Part shown: positions 1-6,310 of the stretch, in pieces
Layout: every line of letters starts with the position of its first letter
Numbering within the stretch: the stretch's first letter is position 1
Assembly (NCBI GenBank): GCA_035547955.1
Contig: DASZTR010000134.1
Span: forward strand, 1 to 9,431
Length of the DNA: 9,431 nt
From: Nitrososphaera sp035547955
Lineage (GTDB): Archaea; Thermoproteota; Nitrososphaeria; Nitrososphaerales; Nitrososphaeraceae
Direction: 5' to 3'
Made by a program: the position numbers and the translations under genes
Notes under the pieces: generated by a model
What the model saw: only the letters and a program-made list of their open reading frames with translations
Database searches by the model: none
What the model was told of the DNA's origin: nothing

Positions 1-1
1 G

Positions 2-556
2 CTTAATAAAGATCCCCGGCTGGTGCAGCTGATACTGGATGAGGCAAAGGAAATAGTGATGGTGAAAAACGGCATCATAATCACGGAGACAAGGCATGGT
101 TTTGTCTGCGCCAACTCTGGGGTCGACCAGAGCAACCTTGCTCGTGACAACGCCGCCGTCTTACTTCCTATCGACCCTGACGCCTCCGCAAGGCGTCTGA
201 GAAGCTTTTTCAAAAGGCACGGTAGTACCGATGTTGCCGTTGTAATCACCGATACTTTCGGCAGGCCGTTTAGGGAAGGACAGACAAACATTGCGGTCGG
301 AGTCGCCGGCATAAAGCCTATCAAAAGTTACATTGGAAAAAAGGACATGTTTGGCAAGAAATTGCGCGTGACTGAAATAGCAGTTGCAGACGAAGTAGCC
401 TCCGCAGCGGAACTTGCTATGGGCAAATCAGCCGGCATACCTGTCGCACTGGTGCGCGGCTATGAATTCGAGCCCGCCGGCAGCAGAGGAGCGTCCGTAA
501 AAGACCTGTCACGACCAAAAAAGCGGGACATTTTCAGGCACGCTGGCAGCCGCTAA
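2..556 (+). CDS. cofE: Coenzyme F420-0:L-glutamate ligase (CofE), 5' partial
   Basis: CofE adds L-glutamate residues to F420-0 (GTP-dependent) to make the gamma-glutamyl tail of coenzyme F420 in the cytoplasm. The reading frame is already open at base 2, and the residues before the GTG at base 23 (L-N-K-D-P-R-L) match the family pattern DPRLVxLIL, so that GTG is internal and the true start lies left of the window. About 184 residues are present. Full archaeal enzymes are about 250 residues, so roughly the N-terminal quarter is missing. The family signature is the segment ITETRHGFVCANSGVDQSN, followed by DTFGRPFREGQTNIAVGVAG, both visible in the first half of the visible protein. It ends with TAA and has no nitroreductase extension, so it is the stand-alone archaeal form and not an FbiB-type fusion. 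The next gene is convergent. The family assignment is firm. Confidence 0.95.
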   Translation, partial: LNKDPRLVQLILDEAKEIVMVKNGIIITETRHGFVCANSGVDQSNLARDNAAVLLPIDPDASARRLRSFFKRHGSTDVAVVITDTFGRPFREGQTNIAVGVAGIKPIKSYIGKKDMFGKKLRVTEIAVADEVASAAELAMGKSAGIPVALVRGYEFEPAGSRGASVKDLSRPKKRDIFRHAGSR

Positions 557-606
557 TAATCCGCGACTAGAATGCCGCGCAAAAACTGGTGAGTAGCACA
601 ATCCCT

Positions 607-615
607 CCCCCCCCC
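607..615. repeat. C9 homopolymer in convergent intergenic gap
   Basis: Nine consecutive C residues, preceded by CCCT, lie between the stops of cofE (+) and the hydrolase (-). The gap of 106 bases (557-662) has no further gene. On the plus strand a T-rich stretch at about 654-664 could end cofE transcription. Homopolymers of this length are prone to slippage and sequencing error, but no reading frame crosses it. Confidence 0.6.
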
Positions 616-662
616 GTGTATATGTGCGCCGCGTTCATGCATCTCTGGCAAAAGTTTCTCTT

Positions 663-1493
663 TTATCTTGGAGCCTCTGCAAACTTTATCAGCTGTTCGT
701 TTGCCTTCTCCTTTTCTTCGATGTTCAGTCCGTGCTCGCTGTTGCCAAACGCAACCAGCTTTGAGCCCTTGATCCCCTCGTTCATCGCCTCTGCAAGGTC
801 AAAGGGGCAGATCCTGTCTTTGGTTCCGTGAAATATCGCCACCGGTAGCTTTTTCTCGTTGATTCTTTGCATGTCGGCGCGAAGGTCAGCATCCCGCAGC
901 TCTTCTAGACACTTGACTGTGGAATACAAAGACGCCTGCATGTTTATTGAAAACAACCAGTCCTTGAGCTCCTTGCTCTGTGAGTCCTCGTTGCGAAAGA
1001 AAATCTTTGCAAAATCTGCGACCATCTTCGCCCTGTCTTTCAGAGATTGCGCAATCAGGTTGTCGCAATCTGATTTTTCAAGGCCGTGAGGAAAGTCTTC
1101 TCTTTTTGTAAAGCATGGCGCAGCGGCACTCATAAATACTACTCCTGAAACTCTGTCAGAAGGGAGATATCTGGCGGCATAGCGCCTCGCTATGGCGCCT
1201 CCCATTGAAAACCCCACCAGCGTCGCATCGTGCAAGTCAAGCGCAGTCATTACGCCTTCGATGTCACCGGCAAACGTGTCATAGACGTATCCACTCCACG
1301 GCTTATCGGATCTCCCAAAACCCCTTAGGTCAATGCCGACGCAGCGATATCCTTCCCTGTGCAACTGCATGAACTGGTATTCAAATATTTGCTGGCTCAG
1401 CGGCCACCCGTGGATAAACACAACAGGCTTCCCACTTTTTCCAGTGTCTTCCACGTAAAGCGATACATCGCCTCGGACCTTGACTAGGGGCAT
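663..1493 (-). CDS. Alpha/beta hydrolase-fold protein (esterase/chloroperoxidase-like)
   Basis: A 276-residue soluble alpha/beta hydrolase, the normal single-domain length. Visible landmarks are the oxyanion-hole motif HGW (residues 28-30), the segment DLRGFGRSDKP (55-65), the nucleophile elbow GFSMGG with Ser96, the acid Asp226 in HGTKDR, and the catalytic His254 in SEHGL. Together these give a complete Ser-Asp-His triad, so it should be active. The sequence is closest to the cofactor-free haloperoxidase/arylesterase branch, but substrate cannot be read from sequence. There is no signal peptide or membrane segment. The ATG start is followed directly by a beta strand that fits the fold. A TATA-like box (1531-1540) lies about 40 bases before it. 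The gene is divergent from tusA and convergent with cofE. Confidence 0.9.
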   Translation of the reverse strand: MPLVKVRGDVSLYVEDTGKSGKPVVFIHGWPLSQQIFEYQFMQLHREGYRCVGIDLRGFGRSDKPWSGYVYDTFAGDIEGVMTALDLHDATLVGFSMGGAIARRYAARYLPSDRVSGVVFMSAAAPCFTKREDFPHGLEKSDCDNLIAQSLKDRAKMVADFAKIFFRNEDSQSKELKDWLFSINMQASLYSTVKCLEELRDADLRADMQRINEKKLPVAIFHGTKDRICPFDLAEAMNEGIKGSKLVAFGNSEHGLNIEEKEKANEQLIKFAEAPR

Positions 1494-1530
1494 GTCAGTA
1501 AAGAGCTATATGCAAATTAATGAGTTTTGC

Positions 1531-1540
1531 AAATTTATTT
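1531..1540 (-). promoter_or_regulatory. TATA-like box for the hydrolase gene
   Basis: On the minus strand this reads AAATAAATTT, an A/T-rich archaeal TATA-like element. A transcription start about 26 bases downstream (near 1510) would give a leader of roughly 15 bases before the ATG at 1493. Prediction by eye only. Confidence 0.4.
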
Positions 1541-1583
1541 GTCTAAATTACTCTGAGGTAAGAAAATATGCCGCATCTTTACA

Positions 1584-1595
1584 GGAACTTGTTCC
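1584..1595. promoter_or_regulatory. Inverted repeat GGAAC-TT-GTTCC in divergent promoter region
   Basis: A perfect 5-base inverted repeat with a 2-base spacer lies midway between the hydrolase and tusA promoters, about 70 bases before the tusA TATA-like box. It has the form of a small dimeric regulator site, but no regulator gene is next to it, and a 5-base arm can arise by chance. Confidence 0.25.
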
Positions 1596-1658
1596 AATTC
1601 TATAGCGTTTTCAGTAGGAAGGCCTCAGGGTAGAAAAGCCTAAGGTTTCCAATAAACA

Positions 1659-1667
1659 CTTAATATA
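1659..1667 (+). promoter_or_regulatory. TATA-like box for the tusA-cysteine synthase operon
   Basis: CTTAATATA with centre near 1664. A transcription start about 26 bases on, near 1690, would leave a leader of about 13 bases before the ATG at 1703. This is the clearest archaeal promoter candidate on the plus strand. Confidence 0.5.
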
Positions 1668-1702
1668 ACGCCGTTGTCAAATACATCCTAGTTCATCAGT
1701 AT

Positions 1703-1945
1703 ATGAGTACTAGCAGTAGCCCAACAAAGTCAATTGACGTGAGAGGACTTTACTGCCCCGAGCCAGTCTTCAGGACGAAAATGGAGATCGAGCGGCTGTC
1801 TATCGGTGATGTACTGAAAATAGTCGCCGACGACCCAGAATCAGAAGAGGACATTTCAAGGTGGGTCAAGCGCAATGGCCACGAGCTTTTGGCAATCAAC
1901 AAGACCCAGAAAGACCTGGAGTTCATAATTAAGAAGGCGAAATGA
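1703..1945 (+). CDS. tusA: TusA/SirA-family sulfur carrier protein
   Basis: An 80-residue protein of the TusA family, small cytoplasmic carriers that hold sulfur as a persulfide on a conserved cysteine. The signature DVRGLYCPEPVFRTK (residues 12-26) contains the CPxP motif with Cys18, followed by the IGDVLKIVADDPESEEDI segment and a beta strand near the C-terminus, as in full-length family members. There is no other cysteine. The stop is six bases before the start of a cysteine synthase on the same strand, so the two are almost certainly co-transcribed. This suggests TusA supplies or receives sulfur connected with cysteine metabolism, which is an inference. Family members also serve tRNA thiolation, molybdopterin and sulfur oxidation, so the exact acceptor is unknown. 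The gene symbol is by family, not by proven role. Confidence 0.9.
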   Translation: MSTSSSPTKSIDVRGLYCPEPVFRTKMEIERLSIGDVLKIVADDPESEEDISRWVKRNGHELLAINKTQKDLEFIIKKAK

Positions 1946-1951
1946 GAAAAA

Positions 1952-2962
1952 ATGACAACAGCTGCAGTCGCGAGCCCTGATGTCGTACAACGCATAGGCC
2001 AGACGCCACTTGTAGAGCTAAAGTCATTTTCAACGAAGAACGTCAAACTGTACGCGAAACTTGAATGGCACAACCCATTTGGCTCTGTCAAGGATCGAGC
2101 GGCGTACTGGATGATAAAGGACGCTGAAAAGCGCGGCATCCTGAAAAAAGACAAGAGCGTAATCATCGAGCCGACGTCCGGCAACACGGGGATTGCGCTG
2201 ACTGGAATTGCATCTGCACTGGGGTACAGAGTGGAGATAGTGATCCCTGAAAAGGTTAGCGAGGAGACGAAAAACATATTGCGGCACCTCGGCGCAACGC
2301 TTCACGAGACTTCTGACGACCTTTGCCCGAGGGTAGGGGCAGGCACGGACCAGAGCATCGCCCTAGCCAAGGCCATATCCAAGCCGAGGCCTGACATTTA
2401 CTACATGCCAAACCAATATGAAAACGACGCGAATTTCCTTGCCCACTATGAAAGCACCGGGCCGGAGATCTGGAAGCAGACAGACGGCACTGTGACGCAT
2501 TTCCTGACAGGCTGCGGCACCGGAGGCACAATCACAGGCACGGCGACGTATCTAAAAGAAAAGAACGCGAACGTCAAGGTGGTGGCCGTGCAGGCGCAAA
2601 AGAACCACCTGCTCCAAGGGCTGCGGAACTTTGAAGAGTCGGCAATGCCCGACCTGTTCAAAAAGCGCCAATCTGTCGTTGATGGATGGTTGACCGCGAC
2701 CAACAAGGGTTCTTTTGACGCTGCAAAATTGCTTGCAGAAAAAGAGCGCCTTCTTGTGGGACCTTCGTCCGGTTCGGTCATGGAGTCGATGCTTGCGACT
2801 GCGCAAAAGATGGACGCCGGCGTGCTCGTGGGAATATTTGCAGACGACGGCCGCAAGTTCAAGAGCCTCTACGTGCGAGAAGGCGTCTTTAGTGAGCAGG
2901 AGTACGACCATGCCCTGAAAAACGCCAAGCACATGTCTAAACTGGCCTATAGCGTTAGTTAG
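1952..2962 (+). CDS. PLP-dependent cysteine synthase family protein (CysK/CysM/CBS type)
   Basis: A 336-residue fold-type II PLP enzyme. Enzymes of this group make cysteine from sulfide and O-acetyl- or O-phospho-L-serine, or cystathionine from serine and homocysteine. Landmarks: NPFGSVKDR (41-49) with the PLP-binding Lys47; PTSGNTG (74-80), the substrate and cofactor loop; GCGTGGT (187-193), the phosphate-binding loop; and GPSSGS (270-275), whose serine contacts the pyridine nitrogen. All are intact, so it should be catalytic. There is no N-terminal haem domain and no C-terminal CBS pair, so it is not a full eukaryote-type cystathionine synthase. The start lies six bases after the tusA stop with no strong ribosome site, consistent with coupled expression in an operon. 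CysK, CysM and O-phosphoserine-dependent forms cannot be separated by eye. Confidence 0.92.
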   Translation: MTTAAVASPDVVQRIGQTPLVELKSFSTKNVKLYAKLEWHNPFGSVKDRAAYWMIKDAEKRGILKKDKSVIIEPTSGNTGIALTGIASALGYRVEIVIPEKVSEETKNILRHLGATLHETSDDLCPRVGAGTDQSIALAKAISKPRPDIYYMPNQYENDANFLAHYESTGPEIWKQTDGTVTHFLTGCGTGGTITGTATYLKEKNANVKVVAVQAQKNHLLQGLRNFEESAMPDLFKKRQSVVDGWLTATNKGSFDAAKLLAEKERLLVGPSSGSVMESMLATAQKMDAGVLVGIFADDGRKFKSLYVREGVFSEQEYDHALKNAKHMSKLAYSVS

Positions 2963-2977
2963 TCTAGCTCGACTGTA

Positions 2978-3958
2978 TCAGACTTTCTGCTTTTTCTTGT
3001 TATTGTTGTTGCTATTATTATCGTGCTTTCTTTCAGAGAGCCACCTTTCGACGTCGATTGCGGCCATGCAGCCAAAGCCCGCCGCTGTTACTGCCTGCCT
3101 GTAGCGGTGGTCATGGACGTCTCCCGCCGCAAACACGCCCTCGACGCTCGTACGGGTATGCTCTTTGAGTACCAGGTAGCCCTTGTCATCAAGCTCTACC
3201 TGGCCTTTGAATATCGACGTGTTGGGCTCATGCCCGATGGCGACAAAGAGGCCGCCAGCACTGACCGTGGTCTCTTTGCCCGTTTTCAGGTTCTTTAGCA
3301 ATACCGTCGCTACTTTTTTGTCGCCCTTGATGTCGGTGACAACGTTGTTCCACATGAACTCGATCTTGGGGTTCTCCTTTGCCTTTTCCTGCATTATTGC
3401 GCTTGCGCGCAGCGTGTCGCGCCTGTGCACAAGCTTTACTGACTTTCCGAATTTTGTGAGAAATGTTGCCTCCTCTACTGCGGTGTCGCCCCCGCCAACG
3501 ACTACAATGTCCTCGCCCTTGAAAAACGGACCGTCGCACGTTGCGCAGTACGACACTCCACGTCCGCCAAACTGTTGCTCTGCGGCAATGCCCAGCTTCC
3601 TGGGCGATGCACCGGTGCAGATGATTACTGCATCAGAATCGTACGTTTCAGAGTGGGTGGTTACTTTGAACGGCCTCTGCTTAAAGTCGACTTGGGTGAC
3701 CTCGTCGTCGACGATGACCGCTCCAAAGCGTTCGGCCTGCTGGCGCATGTTCATCATCAGCTCCGGCCCGAATATGCCGCTTGGAAAGCCGGGATAGTTC
3801 TCTACTTCGCTCGTAGTCATCAGCTGGCCTCCAGGAAGCGTGCCGGAGATCACAAGGACCGCGAGCTTTGCGCGAGACGTGTAAACGCCGGCCGTGTATC
3901 CCGCCGGACCCGAGCCAATTATGATGACGTCGTAATGCTTTTGGATGCTTTCGGCCAA
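2978..3958 (-). CDS. trxB: Thioredoxin-disulfide reductase
   Basis: A 326-residue low-molecular-weight thioredoxin reductase, a cytoplasmic FAD enzyme that passes electrons from NAD(P)H to thioredoxin. Landmarks: FAD-binding GSGPAG (15-20), GGQL (43-46), the redox-active pair CATC (Cys138 and Cys141), the nucleotide-binding GGGDTA (155-160), HRR (178-180), which in the family favours NADPH, and the second FAD motif AAGD (277-280). All are intact. The start is TTG, read as Met; the frame is open back to a TAG at 4010-4012, but no ATG or GTG occurs there and the fold begins at KHYDVIIIGSG. The last 16 residues are an unusual low-complexity Asn/Lys tail beyond the normal end of the fold. The gene is convergent with cysteine synthase, with 15 bases between stops. 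Confidence 0.95.
   Translation of the reverse strand: MAESIQKHYDVIIIGSGPAGYTAGVYTSRAKLAVLVISGTLPGGQLMTTSEVENYPGFPSGIFGPELMMNMRQQAERFGAVIVDDEVTQVDFKQRPFKVTTHSETYDSDAVIICTGASPRKLGIAAEQQFGGRGVSYCATCDGPFFKGEDIVVVGGGDTAVEEATFLTKFGKSVKLVHRRDTLRASAIMQEKAKENPKIEFMWNNVVTDIKGDKKVATVLLKNLKTGKETTVSAGGLFVAIGHEPNTSIFKGQVELDDKGYLVLKEHTRTSVEGVFAAGDVHDHRYRQAVTAAGFGCMAAIDVERWLSERKHDNNSNNNNKKKQKV
2984..3010 (+). terminator. T-rich terminator candidate after cysteine synthase
   Basis: From about 20 bases after the cysteine synthase stop, the plus strand is strongly T-rich (TTTCTGCTTTTTCTTG and on). Archaeal transcription commonly ends in such T tracts without a hairpin. The same bases encode, on the other strand, the Asn/Lys-rich tail of TrxB. 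Confidence 0.45.
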
Positions 3959-3961
3959 ACT

Positions 3962-3984
3962 GGTCAGCTGACTTTCGGCTGACC
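3962..3984 (-). promoter_or_regulatory. Hairpin in the trxB leader just before the TTG start
   Basis: A perfect 7-base inverted repeat, GGTCAGC and GCTGACC, encloses a 9-base loop. A competing 10-base palindrome GTCAGCTGAC (3963-3972) overlaps one arm. The structure ends 3 bases before the TTG start codon on the mRNA, so it could limit ribosome access. The purine-rich AGAGG of the leader lies just before it. Confidence 0.4.
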
Positions 3985-4032
3985 TCTTAATAATCCGTTC
4001 GGAGATCTTCTATGTATCATTATTGTTAAATT

Positions 4033-4047
4033 ATTTATATAAAATAC
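4033..4047 (-). promoter_or_regulatory. TATA box for trxB
   Basis: Minus-strand TATTTTATATAAATA is a strong archaeal TATA match. A start about 26 bases downstream, near 4012, gives a leader of about 54 bases, longer than the other leaders predicted in this window. A second TATA-like stretch (4063-4071) lies upstream of it. Confidence 0.5.
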
Positions 4048-4087
4048 CAAGTGAAACTGAATGATTTATATCAGACGTACGCTTCAG

Positions 4088-4867
4088 TTAAATCCTTGCC
4101 CTTGCAGCAAGCCTGCGGCTGAATTTATTGGCAAGCGACCTGTGTTTTAGGCAGAGCGCGGGGTTTTCTACCTGTGTGCGTATCAAGTCCTCCTGCCAGT
4201 GGGCGTTGTACAGCCTGCAAGAGTCGCTTTCGCAGAAAGGCTCTCCGCCTGTGACAAAGAAAAACAGAGCTTGGAGCACGTAACCTGTCGCGACCTCTGT
4301 CATTCTCCTGTCGCCATAATCGATGAACCTGCCAGCTAGCCTTTTCTTTAGCGAATTGGCATCTCTGCCAAATTGTGACACATAGAACTCCCTTGGCTTG
4401 GCGGGCGCCTCTATGATGCCCGTAGTGGAAATTATCGACGGGGTTCCGCATATCACTGCCCTTGCATGGTAGCGCCAGTCGTCTTCGGAAAACGTGCAGG
4501 TCAGCAGCCCAGTGAATATTATGTGTACAACATCACTCTGGAATTTTGGCGCAACTATCCGCTGGAGCTCAAAACCGTCGTACAATGCCGTCGGCCGGCC
4601 ATACAGGTCGAAATCTTGGTGCTCTTTTGGTTGGCGCTCAAACGGCTGCTTAATATCGGAGATCCTTGCACGTTCAATGTCGTCGTTTCCTGCATTATGG
4701 TGGCGCTGAAAGAACGATTTATGTACCTCGAAAACGCAGTTTGGAAAAACCTGCGCTACATTTTCGATCATCTTGTCTAGATCGATGGTATTTATTGATG
4801 ATGCTTCAGGTTCCGGATACAAGTGGACGCGACGGAAATCCAACAACGAGGAAGTGGAGAAAGGCAT
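4088..4867 (-). CDS. Metzincin-like protein (archaemetzincin/DUF6775-like), apparently without HEXXH
   Basis: A 259-residue protein that I do not recognise with certainty. Its middle and C-terminal parts resemble archaemetzincins: a strand-like stretch VVHIIFTGLLTC (113-124), then ICGTPSIISTTGI (139-151), then a C-terminal Cys/His group with C212-x4-C217, H223, C239 and H242. Archaemetzincins carry HEXXHXXGXXHC followed by x4-C. When the Cx4C is aligned, the zinc-binding histidines fall on L201, V205 and F211 and the catalytic Glu on F202, while the conserved Gly (208) is kept. So the fold may persist without peptidase activity. It may belong to the archaeal family named DUF6775 (putative metallopeptidase), recalled from memory and not checked. 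There is no signal peptide. It lies upstream of trxB on the same strand with a 129-base gap containing a separate promoter. Confidence 0.6.
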   Translation of the reverse strand: MPFSTSSLLDFRRVHLYPEPEASSINTIDLDKMIENVAQVFPNCVFEVHKSFFQRHHNAGNDDIERARISDIKQPFERQPKEHQDFDLYGRPTALYDGFELQRIVAPKFQSDVVHIIFTGLLTCTFSEDDWRYHARAVICGTPSIISTTGIIEAPAKPREFYVSQFGRDANSLKKRLAGRFIDYGDRRMTEVATGYVLQALFFFVTGGEPFCESDSCRLYNAHWQEDLIRTQVENPALCLKHRSLANKFSRRLAARARI

Positions 4868-4923
4868 GATATCTTGCTTTACTTTTACTTGCCTGACCTA
4901 GTCTTACACGTACACATATCTCT

Positions 4924-4932
4924 CTTTAAATG
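4924..4932. promoter_or_regulatory. TATA-like box between 4867 and 5007
   Basis: CTTTAAATG, nearly symmetrical. Read on the minus strand it could serve the metzincin-like gene with a leader of about 35 bases. Read on the plus strand it would start transcription near the ATG at 4953, for which the coding evidence is weak. Confidence 0.3.
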
Positions 4933-5006
4933 CAAATCCCTAGTTAGCAATCATGATGGCCGAGTTAATGTTAAAGAAATTAGGTGTAGAAATCGAGCTC
5001 ACACAC

Positions 5007-5270
5007 TCATTTTTCCGCTCCTGCTTCCTCCATCTCCTCCGGGTTGTCAATCTTGACTCCTGTGTTTGTGCGCGGAACTTCTTCCACTGGTACGCTCTCT
5101 TTGCTTTTCTTGACAAAGGGGACTTCCTTCCCTTCCTTTTCCATATCCTCGTTCATGAATTCATTAACCAACAAAATCATAAACGGGTTTTGAAAGTTGC
5201 ATAGGGTGGTTGGGTTTGCGAGTTTTTGGACTGCCTTTGTGTATGTGCCTACAAGTGCCAAGAAGCGCAT
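5007..5270 (-). CDS. Small hypothetical protein, acidic C-terminal half
   Basis: An 87-residue open frame I do not recognise. Residues 1-40 are mixed hydrophobic (MRFLALVGTYTKAVQKLANP) and contain the only cysteine (Cys24). Residues 41-87 are highly charged, with many Glu and Lys, and read like a flexible tail. Codon use looks like coding sequence, and the opposite strand reads as a typical Phe/Leu-rich shadow. The frame upstream ends in TGA at 5283-5285, so ATG at 5270 is the first standard start. No ribosome site is visible, and the nearest TATA-like stretch (5353-5361) would give a long leader. It may be a real small protein or the remainder of a longer one (see the finding on 5283-5349). 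Confidence 0.45.
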   Translation of the reverse strand: MRFLALVGTYTKAVQKLANPTTLCNFQNPFMILLVNEFMNEDMEKEGKEVPFVKKSKESVPVEEVPRTNTGVKIDNPEEMEEAGAEK

Positions 5271-5381
5271 TTTGAATTCTGATCATCGTTTTTCTGTTCT
5301 GTGGCAGATGCAGGACTTGCAGCGTCTTGGATCAAAACCCGGACGCCATTGGATAATAAACGTAATTAACAATAATACTCT

Positions 5382-5417
5382 GGTCCGATAAAAATTCGGA
5401 CCGAAAATAAAAAGGGG
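5382..5417 (-). terminator. Terminator candidate after thi4: T tract plus hairpin
   Basis: Read on the minus strand, thi4 is followed 20 bases after its stop by CCCCTTTTTATTTTC (5403-5417). Next comes a perfect 7-base hairpin, GGTCCGA and TCGGACC (5382-5388 and 5396-5402), with a 7-base A/T loop. The T tract before the stem is the usual archaeal termination signal; the hairpin may protect the 3' end. Confidence 0.5.
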
Positions 5418-5436
5418 TAAGGTAAAGCTCTCTCTT

Positions 5437-6258
5437 CTATCTGCGGCCGCCAGAGCTTATCTTCGGCGGGTTTGGTACTTCCTTCAATTTGCTGAGCGCC
5501 ACTTCTGCTGCTTTTTTGCCTGAAAATAGCATCGCGCCAAAGGTCGGGCCCATCCTCGGCAGGCCGTGCGTCTCCGTTACCGACATGCCTGCGGCGATGA
5601 GGCCTGGGAAAACCTCACCTGTAAAGTTCACGACGTTGTCCTCGCTTCCCTCCACCCACATCGGGTCCATTCCCTTCCACTTCACATAGCCCCTGTCCAT
5701 CAGGCGCCTTACTGCCACCGAGTCGTGGCCGGAAGCATCGATCACAAGCTTGCTTTCCAGGGCAACAGGGTCTACGCACGTGATGTTCCTTGGTAGCGCA
5801 GAGACGGGCATCCAATTCACTACCACGCCTGCGACCCGCTTGTTCTTGAGTACTAGGTCATCAAACTTTGTCAGCTGGAGGAACCTGACTCCTGCATCGC
5901 ACGCGCCTGCGATCAGCTTGGAGCATGCATGCGGGCCCCATGTCGCATAGAGGCCATCGCTGATCTTTCTGTATGGCACGCCAAGCTCATCCCAGAGCTT
6001 TTGCGCCGGCGCCCTCACTGTCACCGGGTTCATCATGTATCCTCCAACCCAGTAGCCGCCGCCGATGTAATTGTTCTGCTCTACAATCAGGGTGCGCACC
6101 CCTGCCTTGGCGAGGTCGCGGCCTGCGGTGAGGCCCGCCGGCCCCGCGCCGATAATGATTACGTCAGAATCGACAAACTCGTTCATGGTCTCGTTAAACA
6201 TTTGGGCAATTGTCCTAGTGATCTCTTTCTCGCTAGCGTCTGAGAATATCTTGGCCAT
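5437..6258 (-). CDS. thi4: Thiazole synthase Thi4 (ADP-thiazole synthase)
   Basis: A 273-residue Thi4 that makes the thiazole precursor of thiamine from NAD and glycine, with iron and either sulfide or its own cysteine as sulfur source. Landmarks: dinucleotide-binding GAGPAG (37-42), acidic E60 at the end of the second strand, GGGYWVGG (66-73), DELGVPY (90-96), the segment TCVDP (160-164), DASGHD (174-179), and the C-terminal glycine-rich RMGPTFGAML. Cys161 stands where methanogen enzymes have histidine and where the suicidal yeast and haloarchaeal enzymes have cysteine. The ATG start lies 25 bases from the edge of a TATA-like box, so the mRNA is nearly leaderless. Some databases label such proteins ribose-1,5-bisphosphate isomerase or ribulose-bisphosphate synthetase, which is a misnomer for this family. 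Confidence 0.93.
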   Translation of the reverse strand: MAKIFSDASEKEITRTIAQMFNETMNEFVDSDVIIIGAGPAGLTAGRDLAKAGVRTLIVEQNNYIGGGYWVGGYMMNPVTVRAPAQKLWDELGVPYRKISDGLYATWGPHACSKLIAGACDAGVRFLQLTKFDDLVLKNKRVAGVVVNWMPVSALPRNITCVDPVALESKLVIDASGHDSVAVRRLMDRGYVKWKGMDPMWVEGSEDNVVNFTGEVFPGLIAAGMSVTETHGLPRMGPTFGAMLFSGKKAAEVALSKLKEVPNPPKISSGGRR

Positions 6259-6282
6259 CAGTGTTATAGCTGCTTCTGGTGG

Positions 6283-6292
6283 ATATTAATAG
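6283..6292 (-). promoter_or_regulatory. TATA-like box for thi4
   Basis: Minus-strand CTATTAATAT. Its centre is about 29 bases before the thi4 ATG, so transcription would start within about 3 bases of the start codon, giving a leaderless message. Confidence 0.5.
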
Positions 6293-6310
6293 ATTGTTGG
6301 GGCGCTTGGT

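Noticed and set aside
603..615. Possible G-quadruplex on the minus strand at the poly-G run
   Set aside because: The run and the neighbouring GGG give only three usable G triplets in close reach, short of the four needed.
3183..3797. 204-codon plus-strand frame inside trxB
   Set aside because: It is fully antisense to the well-supported thioredoxin reductase and shows no domain signature.
4953..5204. 83-codon plus-strand frame starting ATGATGG, with a TATA-like box about 25 bases upstream
   Set aside because: Most of it is antisense to the 5007-5270 frame and has the Phe/Leu/His-rich look of a shadow of a Glu/Lys-rich protein. Only the first 18 codons look natural. It remains a weak alternative.
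5283..5285. In-frame TGA as a selenocysteine codon joining the Cys-rich segment to the 5007-5270 frame
   Set aside because: No selenocysteine machinery is expected in this lineage and no SECIS-like element was seen. A plain stop is the simpler reading.
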